Shown: one piece after another, positions 17,320 to 24,928 of the stretch
Layout: every line of letters starts with the position of its first letter
Position numbering within the stretch: position 1 is the stretch's first letter
Source of the DNA: Candidatus Palauibacter soopunensis
GTDB taxonomy: Bacteria; Gemmatimonadota; Gemmatimonadetes; Palauibacterales; Palauibacteraceae
DNA length: 64,000 nucleotides
Reading direction: 5' to 3'
Assembly: GCF_947581735.1 (NCBI RefSeq)
Contig: NZ_CANPVT010000027.1
Location: 1-64,000, forward strand
The notes under the pieces: generated by a model
The model's database searches: none
Seen by the model: only the letters and a program-made list of their open reading frames with translations
Told to the model about the DNA's origin: nothing
Position numbers and translations under genes: made by a program

Positions 17320-18819
17320 CTACTCACGGAGGATCCAGAGATCCTTGCAGCCTCCGCCCTGGCTGGAGTTCACGACGAGGCTTCCCTTGCGCAGCGCGAC
17401 GCGGCACAGGCCGCCGGGGACCACGTGCTGCTTTTCCTTCCCCTGGAGGACGAAGGGGCGCAGGTCCACGTGGCGAGGCTCCAGGCGTCCGTCCACGAAG
17501 CAGCCCGCCCGGGAAAGGGGCAGCACCGGCTGCGAGATGTAGTTCGCCGGGTCGCTCCGCAGTTGCTCCGCGAACGCCTTCCGCTCGGCCTTCGTGGCAT
17601 GCGGGCCCACGAGCATCCCGTAGCCCCCCGACCCTCCCACCTCCTTGACGACGAGTTCCTTGAGGTTGTCCAGCGTGTAGGCGAGACCGTCCGGCTCTCG
17701 GCAGAGATGGGTTTCCACGTTGGCCAGAATCGGCTCTTCATCCAGGAAATAGCGGATGAGGCGCGGGACGTACGCGTATAGCGCCTTGTCGTCCGCCACG
17801 CCCGTGCCCGGCGCGTTGGCGAGCACCAGGTTGCCGGCGCGGTAGGCGTGGAAGAGGCCGGCGGCCCCGAGCACGGAGTCTTCCCGGAAGGCGACCGGAT
17901 CGAGAAAATCGTCATCGATCCGTCGGTAGAGCACGTCGATCCGCCGCAGACCCGCGGCCGTGCGAGCGTACAGCGTCGCGTCGTGCACAACGAGATCCCG
18001 CCCCTCCACCAGATCGACGCCCATCTCGCCGGCCAGGAACGCATGCTCGTAGTAGGCCGAGTTGTACCGGCCCGGCGTCAGCACCGCCATGCGGGGCGTC
18101 TCCGCGGTCAGCGAGAGCGACGCGATCGTCGAGTAGAGGCGCTCCGGATAGTCGGCCACCTCGCGGACCCCATACGCCCGATACAGATAGGGGAAGGCCC
18201 ATTTCATCGCCGTGCGGCAGGCGAGCATGTAGGAAACGCCCGACGGGACCCGGAGATTGTCCTCCAGCACCGAGAAGGTGTCACCCGCGCGCACGATGTC
18301 CGTCCCGCACACGGCAACGTACACGTCGTGCGGCACCTTCATCCCCCGCATCTCGATACGGTACTGCGGACAGCCGAGCACGAGGTCGACGGGAACGATG
18401 CCATCCCGCAGCGACTTCCCGTCGTGGTAGACGTCGTGCAGGAACAGGTTGAGGGCCGTGAGGCGCTGCTTCAGCCCCCGCTCGATGTGATCCCACTCCT
18501 CGGCGGTGATGAGGCGGGGCACGCAGTCGATGGGGATGATCTGCTCCGAGACATCCTCGACGCCGAGGACCGTGAACGTGATCCCCTCATGGACGAAACG
18601 GCGATACACGCCGTCCTGGAGCCGTTCCAGGTCTTCCGGGGGGATTTTGGAGAGGGCGGCCCCGAGTCGGCGGGCCCGCGCCCGTGGGGTGCCGTCCTCG
18701 TTGAACAACTCGTCGTGAAAAGCGGAATCCAGCTCGTAGTGCCGGAAAGGCCCGGACCCCGCCGAGATCGCGGGGTCCGGGTCGGCATAGCCGTGATCGA
18801 CGAACTTCACCGCCGACAT
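17320..18819 (-). CDS. circularly permuted ATP-grasp ligase
   Basis: A 499-residue protein of the CP-ATPgrasp (DUF404/DUF407) family. Landmarks: GVYRRFVHEGITFTVLGVED, LRVPSGVSYMLACRTAM, MAVLTPGRYNSAYYEHAFLA, DVLYRRIDDDFLDPVAF, LVLANAPGTGVADDKALYAY, and a VVKEVGGSGGYGMLVGP nucleotide-binding loop. ATP-grasp enzymes activate a carboxylate as an acyl-phosphate and join it to an amine, so it probably makes a peptide or other amide; the substrate is unknown. It starts 24 bases after amtB and heads the conserved ATP-grasp/alpha-E/transglutaminase trio. Confidence 0.9.
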   Translation of the reverse strand: MSAVKFVDHGYADPDPAISAGSGPFRHYELDSAFHDELFNEDGTPRARARRLGAALSKIPPEDLERLQDGVYRRFVHEGITFTVLGVEDVSEQIIPIDCVPRLITAEEWDHIERGLKQRLTALNLFLHDVYHDGKSLRDGIVPVDLVLGCPQYRIEMRGMKVPHDVYVAVCGTDIVRAGDTFSVLEDNLRVPSGVSYMLACRTAMKWAFPYLYRAYGVREVADYPERLYSTIASLSLTAETPRMAVLTPGRYNSAYYEHAFLAGEMGVDLVEGRDLVVHDATLYARTAAGLRRIDVLYRRIDDDFLDPVAFREDSVLGAAGLFHAYRAGNLVLANAPGTGVADDKALYAYVPRLIRYFLDEEPILANVETHLCREPDGLAYTLDNLKELVVKEVGGSGGYGMLVGPHATKAERKAFAEQLRSDPANYISQPVLPLSRAGCFVDGRLEPRHVDLRPFVLQGKEKQHVVPGGLCRVALRKGSLVVNSSQGGGCKDLWILRE

Positions 18820-18843
18820 TGAACGCTACCCGTGGGCGGACGC

Positions 18844-20253
18844 TCAGTCCGCGTCGCGGAAGTCGTTGTCGTCGTCCGGATCCACCATGAGGACGAATTC
18901 GGGGTAGGCATCGATCCCGAGTTCCGCCGCGTCCTGGCCGATGCTCTCGACGCTCCGCGACACGCGAACGCCCATCGTCCTGTCCAGCACCGTCCAGAGG
19001 ATCCAGGAGACGAAGAAGGCGAACGCGCCGATGGCCGCGACGCCGGTCAACTGCACCCAGAAATTGCCGCCGGCCGCGATGCACGTGGCGAGCGTGCCCC
19101 AGATTCCCGCAAACAGGTGTGCGGGCACGGCCCCGACCACGTCGTCGATCCGCCGCACCTCCAGCAGCTTCAGCCCCAACATGCAGAGGAGGGAGCCGAC
19201 CGCGCCGATCAGGATCGCCCACAGCGAGTTCGTGATGTTCGGTCCCGCCGTGATCGCCACCATGCCCGAGATCGCCCCGTTGAGCGTGGCGAAGAGGTCG
19301 ACCCGGCCCAGGATCGACCGGGACAGGCAGAGCGCCGTGATGACGCCGGCCGCGGCGGCCAGGTTCGTGTTCACGAGGATGTTGCTCATCGACACCGCGT
19401 TGACGACGCCAGAGAGGGCGAGTTCGGAGCCGCCGTTGAAGCCGAACCAGCCCATCCAGAGGATGAACACCCCCAGCGTGACGGCGGGGATGTTCGACGG
19501 GGGGGTCGGCTTGATGGAGCCGTCCTTGCGGTACTTGCCCCAGCGCGGACCCACGACGAGCGCGCCGGCGAGCGCCGCCCAGCCGCCGGTCGAGTGCACG
19601 ATCGTCGAGCCGGCGAAGTCCGTGAAGCCCCTCTGTCCGAGCCAGCCGCCGCCCCACGTCCAGGCGCCGACGATGGGGTAGATGACCGCGGTGAGCGCGC
19701 CCACGAAGACGAAGAAGGTCCACAGCTTGACCCGCTCGGCCAGCGCCCCCGAGACGATCGAGGCGGTCGTGGCGACGAAGACCATCTGGAAGAACCAGTC
19801 CGACATCACGGAGTAGCCGTTCTCCGCCACCGCGGCGGCCGCGCCTTCGTTCCCGCCGATAAGCGCGACCTCGTCGGCGGACGGGCCGTAAAAGAAGCTG
19901 ATCGACCCGATCACGCTCCCGACGTCGACGTACATGAGGTTGTAGCCGATGACGTAGTAGGCGAGACCCGCGATGGCGTACAGCCCGATGTTCTTCATGC
20001 AGATCATCGACGCGCTCTTGGACCGCACGGAACCGGCTTCGAGCATCGTGAAGCCCGCGCACATCCACATCACGAGCACGCCCCAGACGAGGAACGAGTA
20101 CGTGTTGAGGACGAACCCGAGATCTCCGGCAACGTCCTGCGCGGCGAGGAGGGCCGGCGCCAGGAGAAGGCCCACGCCGGAGAGCAGCGCGGCGGGTGCG
20201 AGGTTCCTTCCCGCCGCGAACCGGCGGGACCAGCATACCTGATGGGTGCTCAC
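18844..20253 (-). CDS. amtB: ammonium transporter
   Basis: A 469-residue Amt/Mep channel, with a signal-peptide-like N-terminal helix (APALLAAQ) and about eleven membrane segments. Pore signatures are present: DFAGSTIVHSTGGWAAL with the conserved Asp and first pore His, and GAVPAHLFAGIWGTLA with the second His. The cytoplasmic tail is acidic (FVLMVDPDDDNDF). GTG 20253 follows AAGGAG at a normal distance. No glnK (PII) gene is adjacent, unlike most amtB loci. It is the first gene of a co-directional run with the ATP-grasp trio and the TorF porin, and diverges from a porin gene. Expression probably responds to nitrogen, but no NtrC or sigma-54 site was recognised. Confidence 0.93.
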   Translation of the reverse strand: MSTHQVCWSRRFAAGRNLAPAALLSGVGLLLAPALLAAQDVAGDLGFVLNTYSFLVWGVLVMWMCAGFTMLEAGSVRSKSASMICMKNIGLYAIAGLAYYVIGYNLMYVDVGSVIGSISFFYGPSADEVALIGGNEGAAAAVAENGYSVMSDWFFQMVFVATTASIVSGALAERVKLWTFFVFVGALTAVIYPIVGAWTWGGGWLGQRGFTDFAGSTIVHSTGGWAALAGALVVGPRWGKYRKDGSIKPTPPSNIPAVTLGVFILWMGWFGFNGGSELALSGVVNAVSMSNILVNTNLAAAAGVITALCLSRSILGRVDLFATLNGAISGMVAITAGPNITNSLWAILIGAVGSLLCMLGLKLLEVRRIDDVVGAVPAHLFAGIWGTLATCIAAGGNFWVQLTGVAAIGAFAFFVSWILWTVLDRTMGVRVSRSVESIGQDAAELGIDAYPEFVLMVDPDDDNDFRDAD

Positions 20254-20437
20254 GGCGGCTCCTTCTTCAACAGGTTTTTCGTCCGATCATGGCCCTTCGC
20301 GACTCGCGGTTTAGGTTGCGTGCCTGCTCGGCATCGCGCAACGGGTTCTCGGGGCGCCGGTAGCCGAACGGCGGCGGCCGATTATCTTCGGGTGTGACCG
20401 GGCTACACCGGAATCTTCGACGAGAGGGCATATCGCT

Positions 20438-21496
20438 ATGTGGAAACGCTCCATCGGAGTGGTCGCCGCATTTGGGCTGGGACTGACGCTTCCGGCAGTC
20501 CACCCCCTCCTTGCCCAGGAAATCCGGGCGCGTGGCGGCTCCACCGTCACGGTGGGCGCCCGAGTCCAGGCGCAGTACGAGGCTTCGAGCGTTGACGAGG
20601 CGCCTTCGTCCTTCTTCATCCGCCGCGCGTGGGTGACGATCGACGGGCAACTCAACGATCTCGTCGGAGCCAGGGCGCAGTTCAACATCGACGGCGCAGC
20701 GGTTCTGGAAGCGTATCTGGAACTCACACCGAGCGAGGCGCTGGAGATCCAGCTGGGGCAGTTCAAGAAGGGGATGTCGTATTTCTGGCTGGTGCCCAAC
20801 TCCTGGCTCCCGATCATCGAACGAGACGCCAGGGTCACCGGCGTGGATCACTGCCCCGGCGTCGGCAGCGTATGCACCTTCGGCCGTCTCACCGGCGCGC
20901 TGGGCCTGGACAACTACGAGCCGGGCATCCTCGCGCAGGGGCGCGTCAGCCCGCATTTCGGCTACCGCTTCACGCTCACCAACGGCGAGGGGATCGGGAA
21001 CAAGGACGTGAACACCGGGAAGTCGGCCTCGGGCCAGCTCTCCCTGTTCCCGACCGGGGGGAACACGCGGGTGTCCGCCTACTTCGCCCTGGACGAGACG
21101 CTGAACAGCCGGGAGGAGACGATGGGCGTCCCGGCAGTCGGGGCCGAGGTGGAACTCGGCACCTGGCTCGGCGGTCCCCACCTGATCGCCAACGTCCTGC
21201 AGGGCCGCAACTGGAAGCTGAACGATGACGCGAAGTTCTCCGCCTTCCAGTTCATGGCCTTCTGGTATCTGCCCATGGCGCCCGAGTCGCAGTTCTCGGG
21301 GATCGAGCCGATGCTTCGCGTAAGCTGGGTCGATTCAGGCGCTGAGAATCCGGAAAAGGTCACCGGGACGGTGGTCACGCCCGGCGTCATGGTGTACTTC
21401 ACGGGTCGAAACGGGATTTCCACGAACGTGGACTTCTACAGTTCGGGCGGCCGGTCGGACTGGTCCTGGAAGGTCCAGGCGTTCGCTTTCTTCTGA
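20438..21496 (+). CDS. outer-membrane porin, phosphate-selective porin-like
   Basis: A 352-residue barrel with a signal peptide ending HPLLAQ. The pattern GARVQAQYEA, FFIRRAWVTIDGQL, AQFNIDGAA and AYLELTPSEALEIQLGQFK is that of OprO/OprP-like porins. It ends in Phe (VQAFAFF), as expected for BamA-dependent barrel insertion. The substrate is not readable from sequence. It is transcribed away from amtB across a 184-base gap, and ends before a tandem repeat and terminator at 21512-21577. Confidence 0.82.
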   Translation: MWKRSIGVVAAFGLGLTLPAVHPLLAQEIRARGGSTVTVGARVQAQYEASSVDEAPSSFFIRRAWVTIDGQLNDLVGARAQFNIDGAAVLEAYLELTPSEALEIQLGQFKKGMSYFWLVPNSWLPIIERDARVTGVDHCPGVGSVCTFGRLTGALGLDNYEPGILAQGRVSPHFGYRFTLTNGEGIGNKDVNTGKSASGQLSLFPTGGNTRVSAYFALDETLNSREETMGVPAVGAEVELGTWLGGPHLIANVLQGRNWKLNDDAKFSAFQFMAFWYLPMAPESQFSGIEPMLRVSWVDSGAENPEKVTGTVVTPGVMVYFTGRNGISTNVDFYSSGGRSDWSWKVQAFAFF

Positions 21497-21511
21497 TCGG
21501 GCCCGGTCGGG

Positions 21512-21562
21512 CCGCGACGGATCAGGGGCCGCGACGGATCAGGGGGCGCGACGGATCGCCGG
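21512..21562. repeat. three tandem 17-bp repeats
   Basis: The unit CCGCGACGGATCAGGGG occurs at 21512-21528 and 21529-21545. A diverged third unit at 21546-21562 begins GCGCGACGGATC. The last copies merge into the terminator stem that follows. There are no spacers, so this is a small minisatellite between convergent genes. Confidence 0.75.
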
Positions 21563-21577
21563 CGCGCCCCCTGTTTT
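21541..21577 (+). terminator. rho-independent terminator
   Basis: A perfect 10-base stem, AGGGGGCGCG (21541-21550) with CGCGCCCCCT (21563-21572), encloses a 12-base loop and is followed by TTTT at 21574-21577. It lies between the convergent porin and STAS genes and should end the porin transcript. The left arm is built from the third tandem repeat. Confidence 0.75.
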
Positions 21578-21592
21578 GCTTCCGGTCTTTTT

Positions 21593-21928
21593 CTACTTGA
21601 AGCTCGCCTGAGCTTCCTCGACCGTATCGAAGACCTTGGTCAGCCGCACGAAACCGCTGACCTCCAACACTTCGAGGATATTCTCCGGTACGTGGCACAG
21701 GGCGAGCCCTCCGCCAGCCTGGTTGGTCTTGCGGATGGCGATCAACAGCGCCCGTAGCCCGGCACTGCTGATGTAGCGCAGGCTCCCGCAGTCCAGGACC
21801 AGGTTGGTCGCCCCCCCATCGATGATGCCGGAGAGCTCGCCATCGAAGTCCTTGGCGTTGCTGGAGTCTACGCGCCCGCTGACCACGCCCACGGCGGTAT
21901 CTCCCGAATAGCTGGTCTCAATGTTCAT
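21593..21928 (-). CDS. STAS-domain anti-sigma factor antagonist
   Basis: A 111-residue single STAS domain of the SpoIIAA/RsbV type. VVSGRVDSSNAKDFDGEL and LVLDCGSLRYISSAGLRALL are typical. Ser54/Ser55 in the YISSAG loop are where partner kinases phosphorylate these proteins. The unphosphorylated form binds the anti-sigma kinase and frees its sigma factor. It is encoded just after the anti-sigma kinase gene with an 11-base overlap, and close to a response-regulator phosphatase that could remove the phosphate. Confidence 0.88.
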   Translation of the reverse strand: MNIETSYSGDTAVGVVSGRVDSSNAKDFDGELSGIIDGGATNLVLDCGSLRYISSAGLRALLIAIRKTNQAGGGLALCHVPENILEVLEVSGFVRLTKVFDTVEEAQASFK

Positions 21929-22391
21929 CTGGCGATTCCTCGCTTCCGGCAGCCCCCAGCGGCTGCGTCAGGGTAAGGCAGTTGAAACCCTCGACCCGCT
22001 CATACGCAAGCGTGTCAATAAAAGACTTCGTAAGGTGGATGCCAAGCCCCCCGATGGGACGATCTTCCGCTGCAAGGCTTATGTCGGGAATCTCCGCGTC
22101 CTCAAGTGGGTTGAAGGGTCGGCCGTTGTCTCGAATCGTGATCTCAATGTCGGCGTCTCCGAGACGAATGTCCACCGTGATGACCGGATCCTCCGTGATT
22201 CCTTCGAATCCGTAGGAGATGATGTTCGTCAGGAGCTCGTCCAGCGAGAGCTGAAACCGGAAGATGATGTCGTGCGAAAGCGCCCGCTCGAGGCAGAAGC
22301 GCTCGACCTCATCCACGACGCGACGTGGCTCGCTCGGGTCCGGCTTGACGGCGATCCGCACTCCAGGTCCGCTCCTTGGCTGGCTGCCCAC
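21918..22391 (-). CDS. anti-sigma regulatory kinase, RsbW-like
   Basis: A 157-residue GHKL-type ATPase/serine kinase. The N-box is LSLDELLTNIISYGF, G1 is IRDNGRPFNP and G2 is IGGLGIHLTKSF. It would bind a sigma factor, or another target, and phosphorylate the neighbouring STAS protein. GTG 22391 is the first start of the frame. No sigma factor gene is in the window, so its target is unknown. It is divergent from the response-regulator phosphatase across about 200 bases. Confidence 0.86.
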   Translation of the reverse strand: MGSQPRSGPGVRIAVKPDPSEPRRVVDEVERFCLERALSHDIIFRFQLSLDELLTNIISYGFEGITEDPVITVDIRLGDADIEITIRDNGRPFNPLEDAEIPDISLAAEDRPIGGLGIHLTKSFIDTLAYERVEGFNCLTLTQPLGAAGSEESPDEH

Positions 22392-22592
22392 TCGTTGTTC
22401 CAGGCGCCTTCGGCGCCGAAACTACGCTCACTCCCGAGGTTTGACATATTGCGCGGCCGGTCCCCGGTTGTGGAGATTCCCGCACGTCGCGCCGGGCCCC
22501 CCGCGCAAATCGACACGGACGATGACGACTGGACGCCGTTTCGGACAAGGGCAGGAACCCATGACCGACGATTCACCTCAACCGAGGCTTCG
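22392..22592. promoter_or_regulatory. divergent intergenic region of the signalling locus
   Basis: About 200 bases between the anti-sigma kinase (minus strand) and the response-regulator phosphatase (plus strand). It holds a GGCGCC-TTC-GGCGCC hairpin near 22407-22421 and a TTGACA hexamer at 22442-22447 with no convincing -10 at the right distance. It presumably contains both promoters, but I cannot place them. Confidence 0.35.
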
Positions 22593-23750
22593 ATGCCGAA
22601 GATCCTGGTAGTAGACGACGAGCCCGATCTGGAACTGCTCCTCCGGCAGAAGTTTCGGCGCCGGATCCGCTCGGGCGAATTCACGCTGATCTTTGCCCAG
22701 AACGGGGTCGAGGCGCTCGCGCAGCTCGATGACCACAACGATGTCGACGTCGTGCTCTCCGACATCAACATGCCCGAGATGGACGGCCTCACACTCCTGG
22801 CGCAGCTGGGCGAACTCGACCGCGACCTCCGTGCCGTCATGGTCACGGCTTACGGGGACATGAAGAACATCCGCACCGCCATGAACCGCGGTGCCTTCGA
22901 CTTTGTCACCAAGCCGATCGACTTCGGGGACCTGGAAACCACCATCGCGAAGACCCTCGAACACCTCGCGGTGATGCGAGCCGCGCTTCGCGACCGGGAC
23001 GCGCTGGTGGCGTTGCGACAGGAACTGGGTGTGGCGGCGAGGATGCAGGAGTCGATTCTGCCGACGAACTACCCCAGCGACCCGCGCTACGAGCTTCACG
23101 CCTGGATGACGCCGGCCCGTGAAGTAGGAGGAGACTTCTACGATTTCTTCCGCCTCGAGGAAGACCACATGGCGATCGTCGTGGCCGATGTCTCGGGCAA
23201 GGGCGTGCCGGCGGCCTTCTTCATGATGGTGAGCCGCACGCTGCTCAAGGGGACGGCGATCGGCGAGGCGGACCCCTCGATCTGTCTCGACGAGGTGAAC
23301 CAGCTTCTCATCAACGAGAACGAGGAGTCGATGTTCGTGACCCTCTTCTACGCCAATTTCAATCCGGCGAACGGCAAGGCCACGTTCGCCAACGCGGGGC
23401 ACAATCTTCCGTTCCTCATCAAGGCTTCGGGAGAGGTCGAGCAGATCGTCTCCGATCCGGGACTCGTCCTCGGAATCATGTCCGGGGTCGACTTCCCCAG
23501 GGGATCGATCACCCTGGAGCCGGGCGATGCCGTTTTCTTCTACACGGACGGCGTGACGGAGGCGATGGACGAGGATGGCGTCGAACTCGGAGAAAAAGAG
23601 CTGGCCGAGGTGCTGGGCGAATGCGGCGGCTCGTCCGCGGAGGACATCAACCGCCATGTGATACGGGCAGTGCAGGAACATGCCGGAGAGGCGGACCAGT
23701 CGGATGACATCACCTGCCTGACGCTTCGGTACCTGGGGGCGCCCTCCTGA
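22593..23750 (+). CDS. response regulator with PP2C-type phosphatase output
   Basis: A 385-residue protein with a receiver domain (1 to about 125, phosphoacceptor Asp57 in VVLSDINMPEMDG, VTAYGD, FVTKPID) joined by a helical linker to an RsbU/SpoIIE-type PPM phosphatase. Metal ligands are visible in EVGGDFYDFF, VADVSGKGVPAA, NAGHNLPFL and FYTDGVTEAMD. ATG 22593 has GAGG just upstream. Phosphorylation by the downstream histidine kinase would control removal of phosphate from the STAS protein encoded on the other strand, linking an external signal to partner switching. Its stop overlaps the next ATG by one base. Confidence 0.9.
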   Translation: MPKILVVDDEPDLELLLRQKFRRRIRSGEFTLIFAQNGVEALAQLDDHNDVDVVLSDINMPEMDGLTLLAQLGELDRDLRAVMVTAYGDMKNIRTAMNRGAFDFVTKPIDFGDLETTIAKTLEHLAVMRAALRDRDALVALRQELGVAARMQESILPTNYPSDPRYELHAWMTPAREVGGDFYDFFRLEEDHMAIVVADVSGKGVPAAFFMMVSRTLLKGTAIGEADPSICLDEVNQLLINENEESMFVTLFYANFNPANGKATFANAGHNLPFLIKASGEVEQIVSDPGLVLGIMSGVDFPRGSITLEPGDAVFFYTDGVTEAMDEDGVELGEKELAEVLGECGGSSAEDINRHVIRAVQEHAGEADQSDDITCLTLRYLGAPS

Positions 23751-24928
23751 TGCAGCGCCGGTGGTTCGCGCTCGCGGCCGTCGTGGCCGCCGGCACGCTG
23801 CCCGGCGCCGCCATGTCGCAGCAGGGCGAAGCCGCGCCCGAGGGCGTGTACGCCGATTCCATCGTCTTCGGCCAGTCCGCGGCCCTCGAAGGGCCCGCGG
23901 GCGAACTGGGCCGCAACATGAACCTCGGCATCCGGGCCGCGTTCGAGGAGGCCAATCGGGAGGGCGGCGTGCACGGGCGCGCCCTCCGCCTCATCGTCCG
24001 CGACGACGGCTACGAACCCGAACCCGCCGTCGCCAACACGCAGGAACTCATCGAGCACGGCGTGTTCGGCCTCATCGGCGCCGTCGGCACGCCGACCTCC
24101 GCCGCCGCGGAACCCGGCGCGAGCGGCGCGGGCGTCCCCTACATCGGGGCGTTCACGGGCGCCGGCCTCCTGAGGCGCCCGGACCAGCGTTACGTCGTCA
24201 ACCTGCGCGCGTCCTACGACCAGGAAACCGAGGAGATGGTGGAACGCCTCGTGCGGGACCTCGGCTTCCGGCGCATCGCGGTCTTCTACCAGGATGACAA
24301 CTACGGGCTGGCCGGCCTGACGGGCGTCCGCAACGCGATGGACGCGCTCGGCATGGAACTCGTCAGCGAGGCCCCCTACATGCGGAACACGCGGGCCGTG
24401 AAGCGCGGGCTCCTCGACATCCAGGCCGGCAACCCGCAGGCCGTCATCATCATCGGCGCGTACATCCCCGTGGCGCATTTCATCCGGTGGGCGAGGAAGA
24501 TCGGCCTCGACGCCCTGTTCGTGAACATCTCCTTCGTCGGCAGCTACGCCCTCCTCGACGAGCTGGGCCGCGCCGGAGACGGCGTCGTCGTGACGCAGGT
24601 CGTGCCCTTCCCCCGCGACCCGAGCGTCCCCGTGGTGGCGCGCTATCAGGCCGCGCTGCGGGCGGTCGATCCCTCCGCCCGGCCGGGCTTCGTGTCGCTG
24701 GAAGGTTATCTGGCCGGGCGGCTGGTCGTGGAGGCGCTGGCGGCCGGCGATCCGGATGTTCGGCCCACGCGGGAGGCCTTCCTCCGCACGCTGACGGAAT
24801 CCGGCCCCATCGACCTCGGCGGATTCACGGTCGAATACGGCGTGGAGGACAACCAGGGCTCGGACCTCGTGTTTCTGACCGTGATTCGGGAGGGCGAGTT
24901 CGTTCCCGTGACCCGGCTCTCCCGGTGA
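23750..24928 (+). CDS. periplasmic binding protein, type 1 (LivJ-like)
   Basis: A 392-residue exported ligand-binding protein with a signal peptide (MQRRWFALAAVVAAGTLPGA). It has the two-lobed type 1 fold of branched-chain amino-acid binders: IVFGQSAALEGPAGELGRNM, VRDDGYEPEPAVANTQELIE, GAVGTPTSAAAEPGAS and YLAGRLVVEAL. No permease or ATPase gene accompanies it. It is sandwiched by overlaps between the response regulator (TGATG) and the membrane kinase (GTGA). I infer it is the ligand receptor of the kinase rather than part of a transporter. The ligand is unknown. Confidence 0.86.
   Translation: MQRRWFALAAVVAAGTLPGAAMSQQGEAAPEGVYADSIVFGQSAALEGPAGELGRNMNLGIRAAFEEANREGGVHGRALRLIVRDDGYEPEPAVANTQELIEHGVFGLIGAVGTPTSAAAEPGASGAGVPYIGAFTGAGLLRRPDQRYVVNLRASYDQETEEMVERLVRDLGFRRIAVFYQDDNYGLAGLTGVRNAMDALGMELVSEAPYMRNTRAVKRGLLDIQAGNPQAVIIIGAYIPVAHFIRWARKIGLDALFVNISFVGSYALLDELGRAGDGVVVTQVVPFPRDPSVPVVARYQAALRAVDPSARPGFVSLEGYLAGRLVVEALAAGDPDVRPTREAFLRTLTESGPIDLGGFTVEYGVEDNQGSDLVFLTVIREGEFVPVTRLSR

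Noticed and set aside
15443-18819. ATP-grasp/transglutaminase genes as a RiPP or NRPS-like antibiotic cluster
   Set aside because: No precursor peptide, carrier domain or maturation enzyme is seen; the trio is a widespread conserved set outside such clusters.
21512-21562. Possible CRISPR or phage repeat array
   Set aside because: Three contiguous 17-base units without spacers and no cas genes.
23750-24928. LivJ-like protein as part of an amino-acid ABC importer
   Set aside because: No permease or ATPase gene is adjacent and it overlaps signalling genes on both sides.
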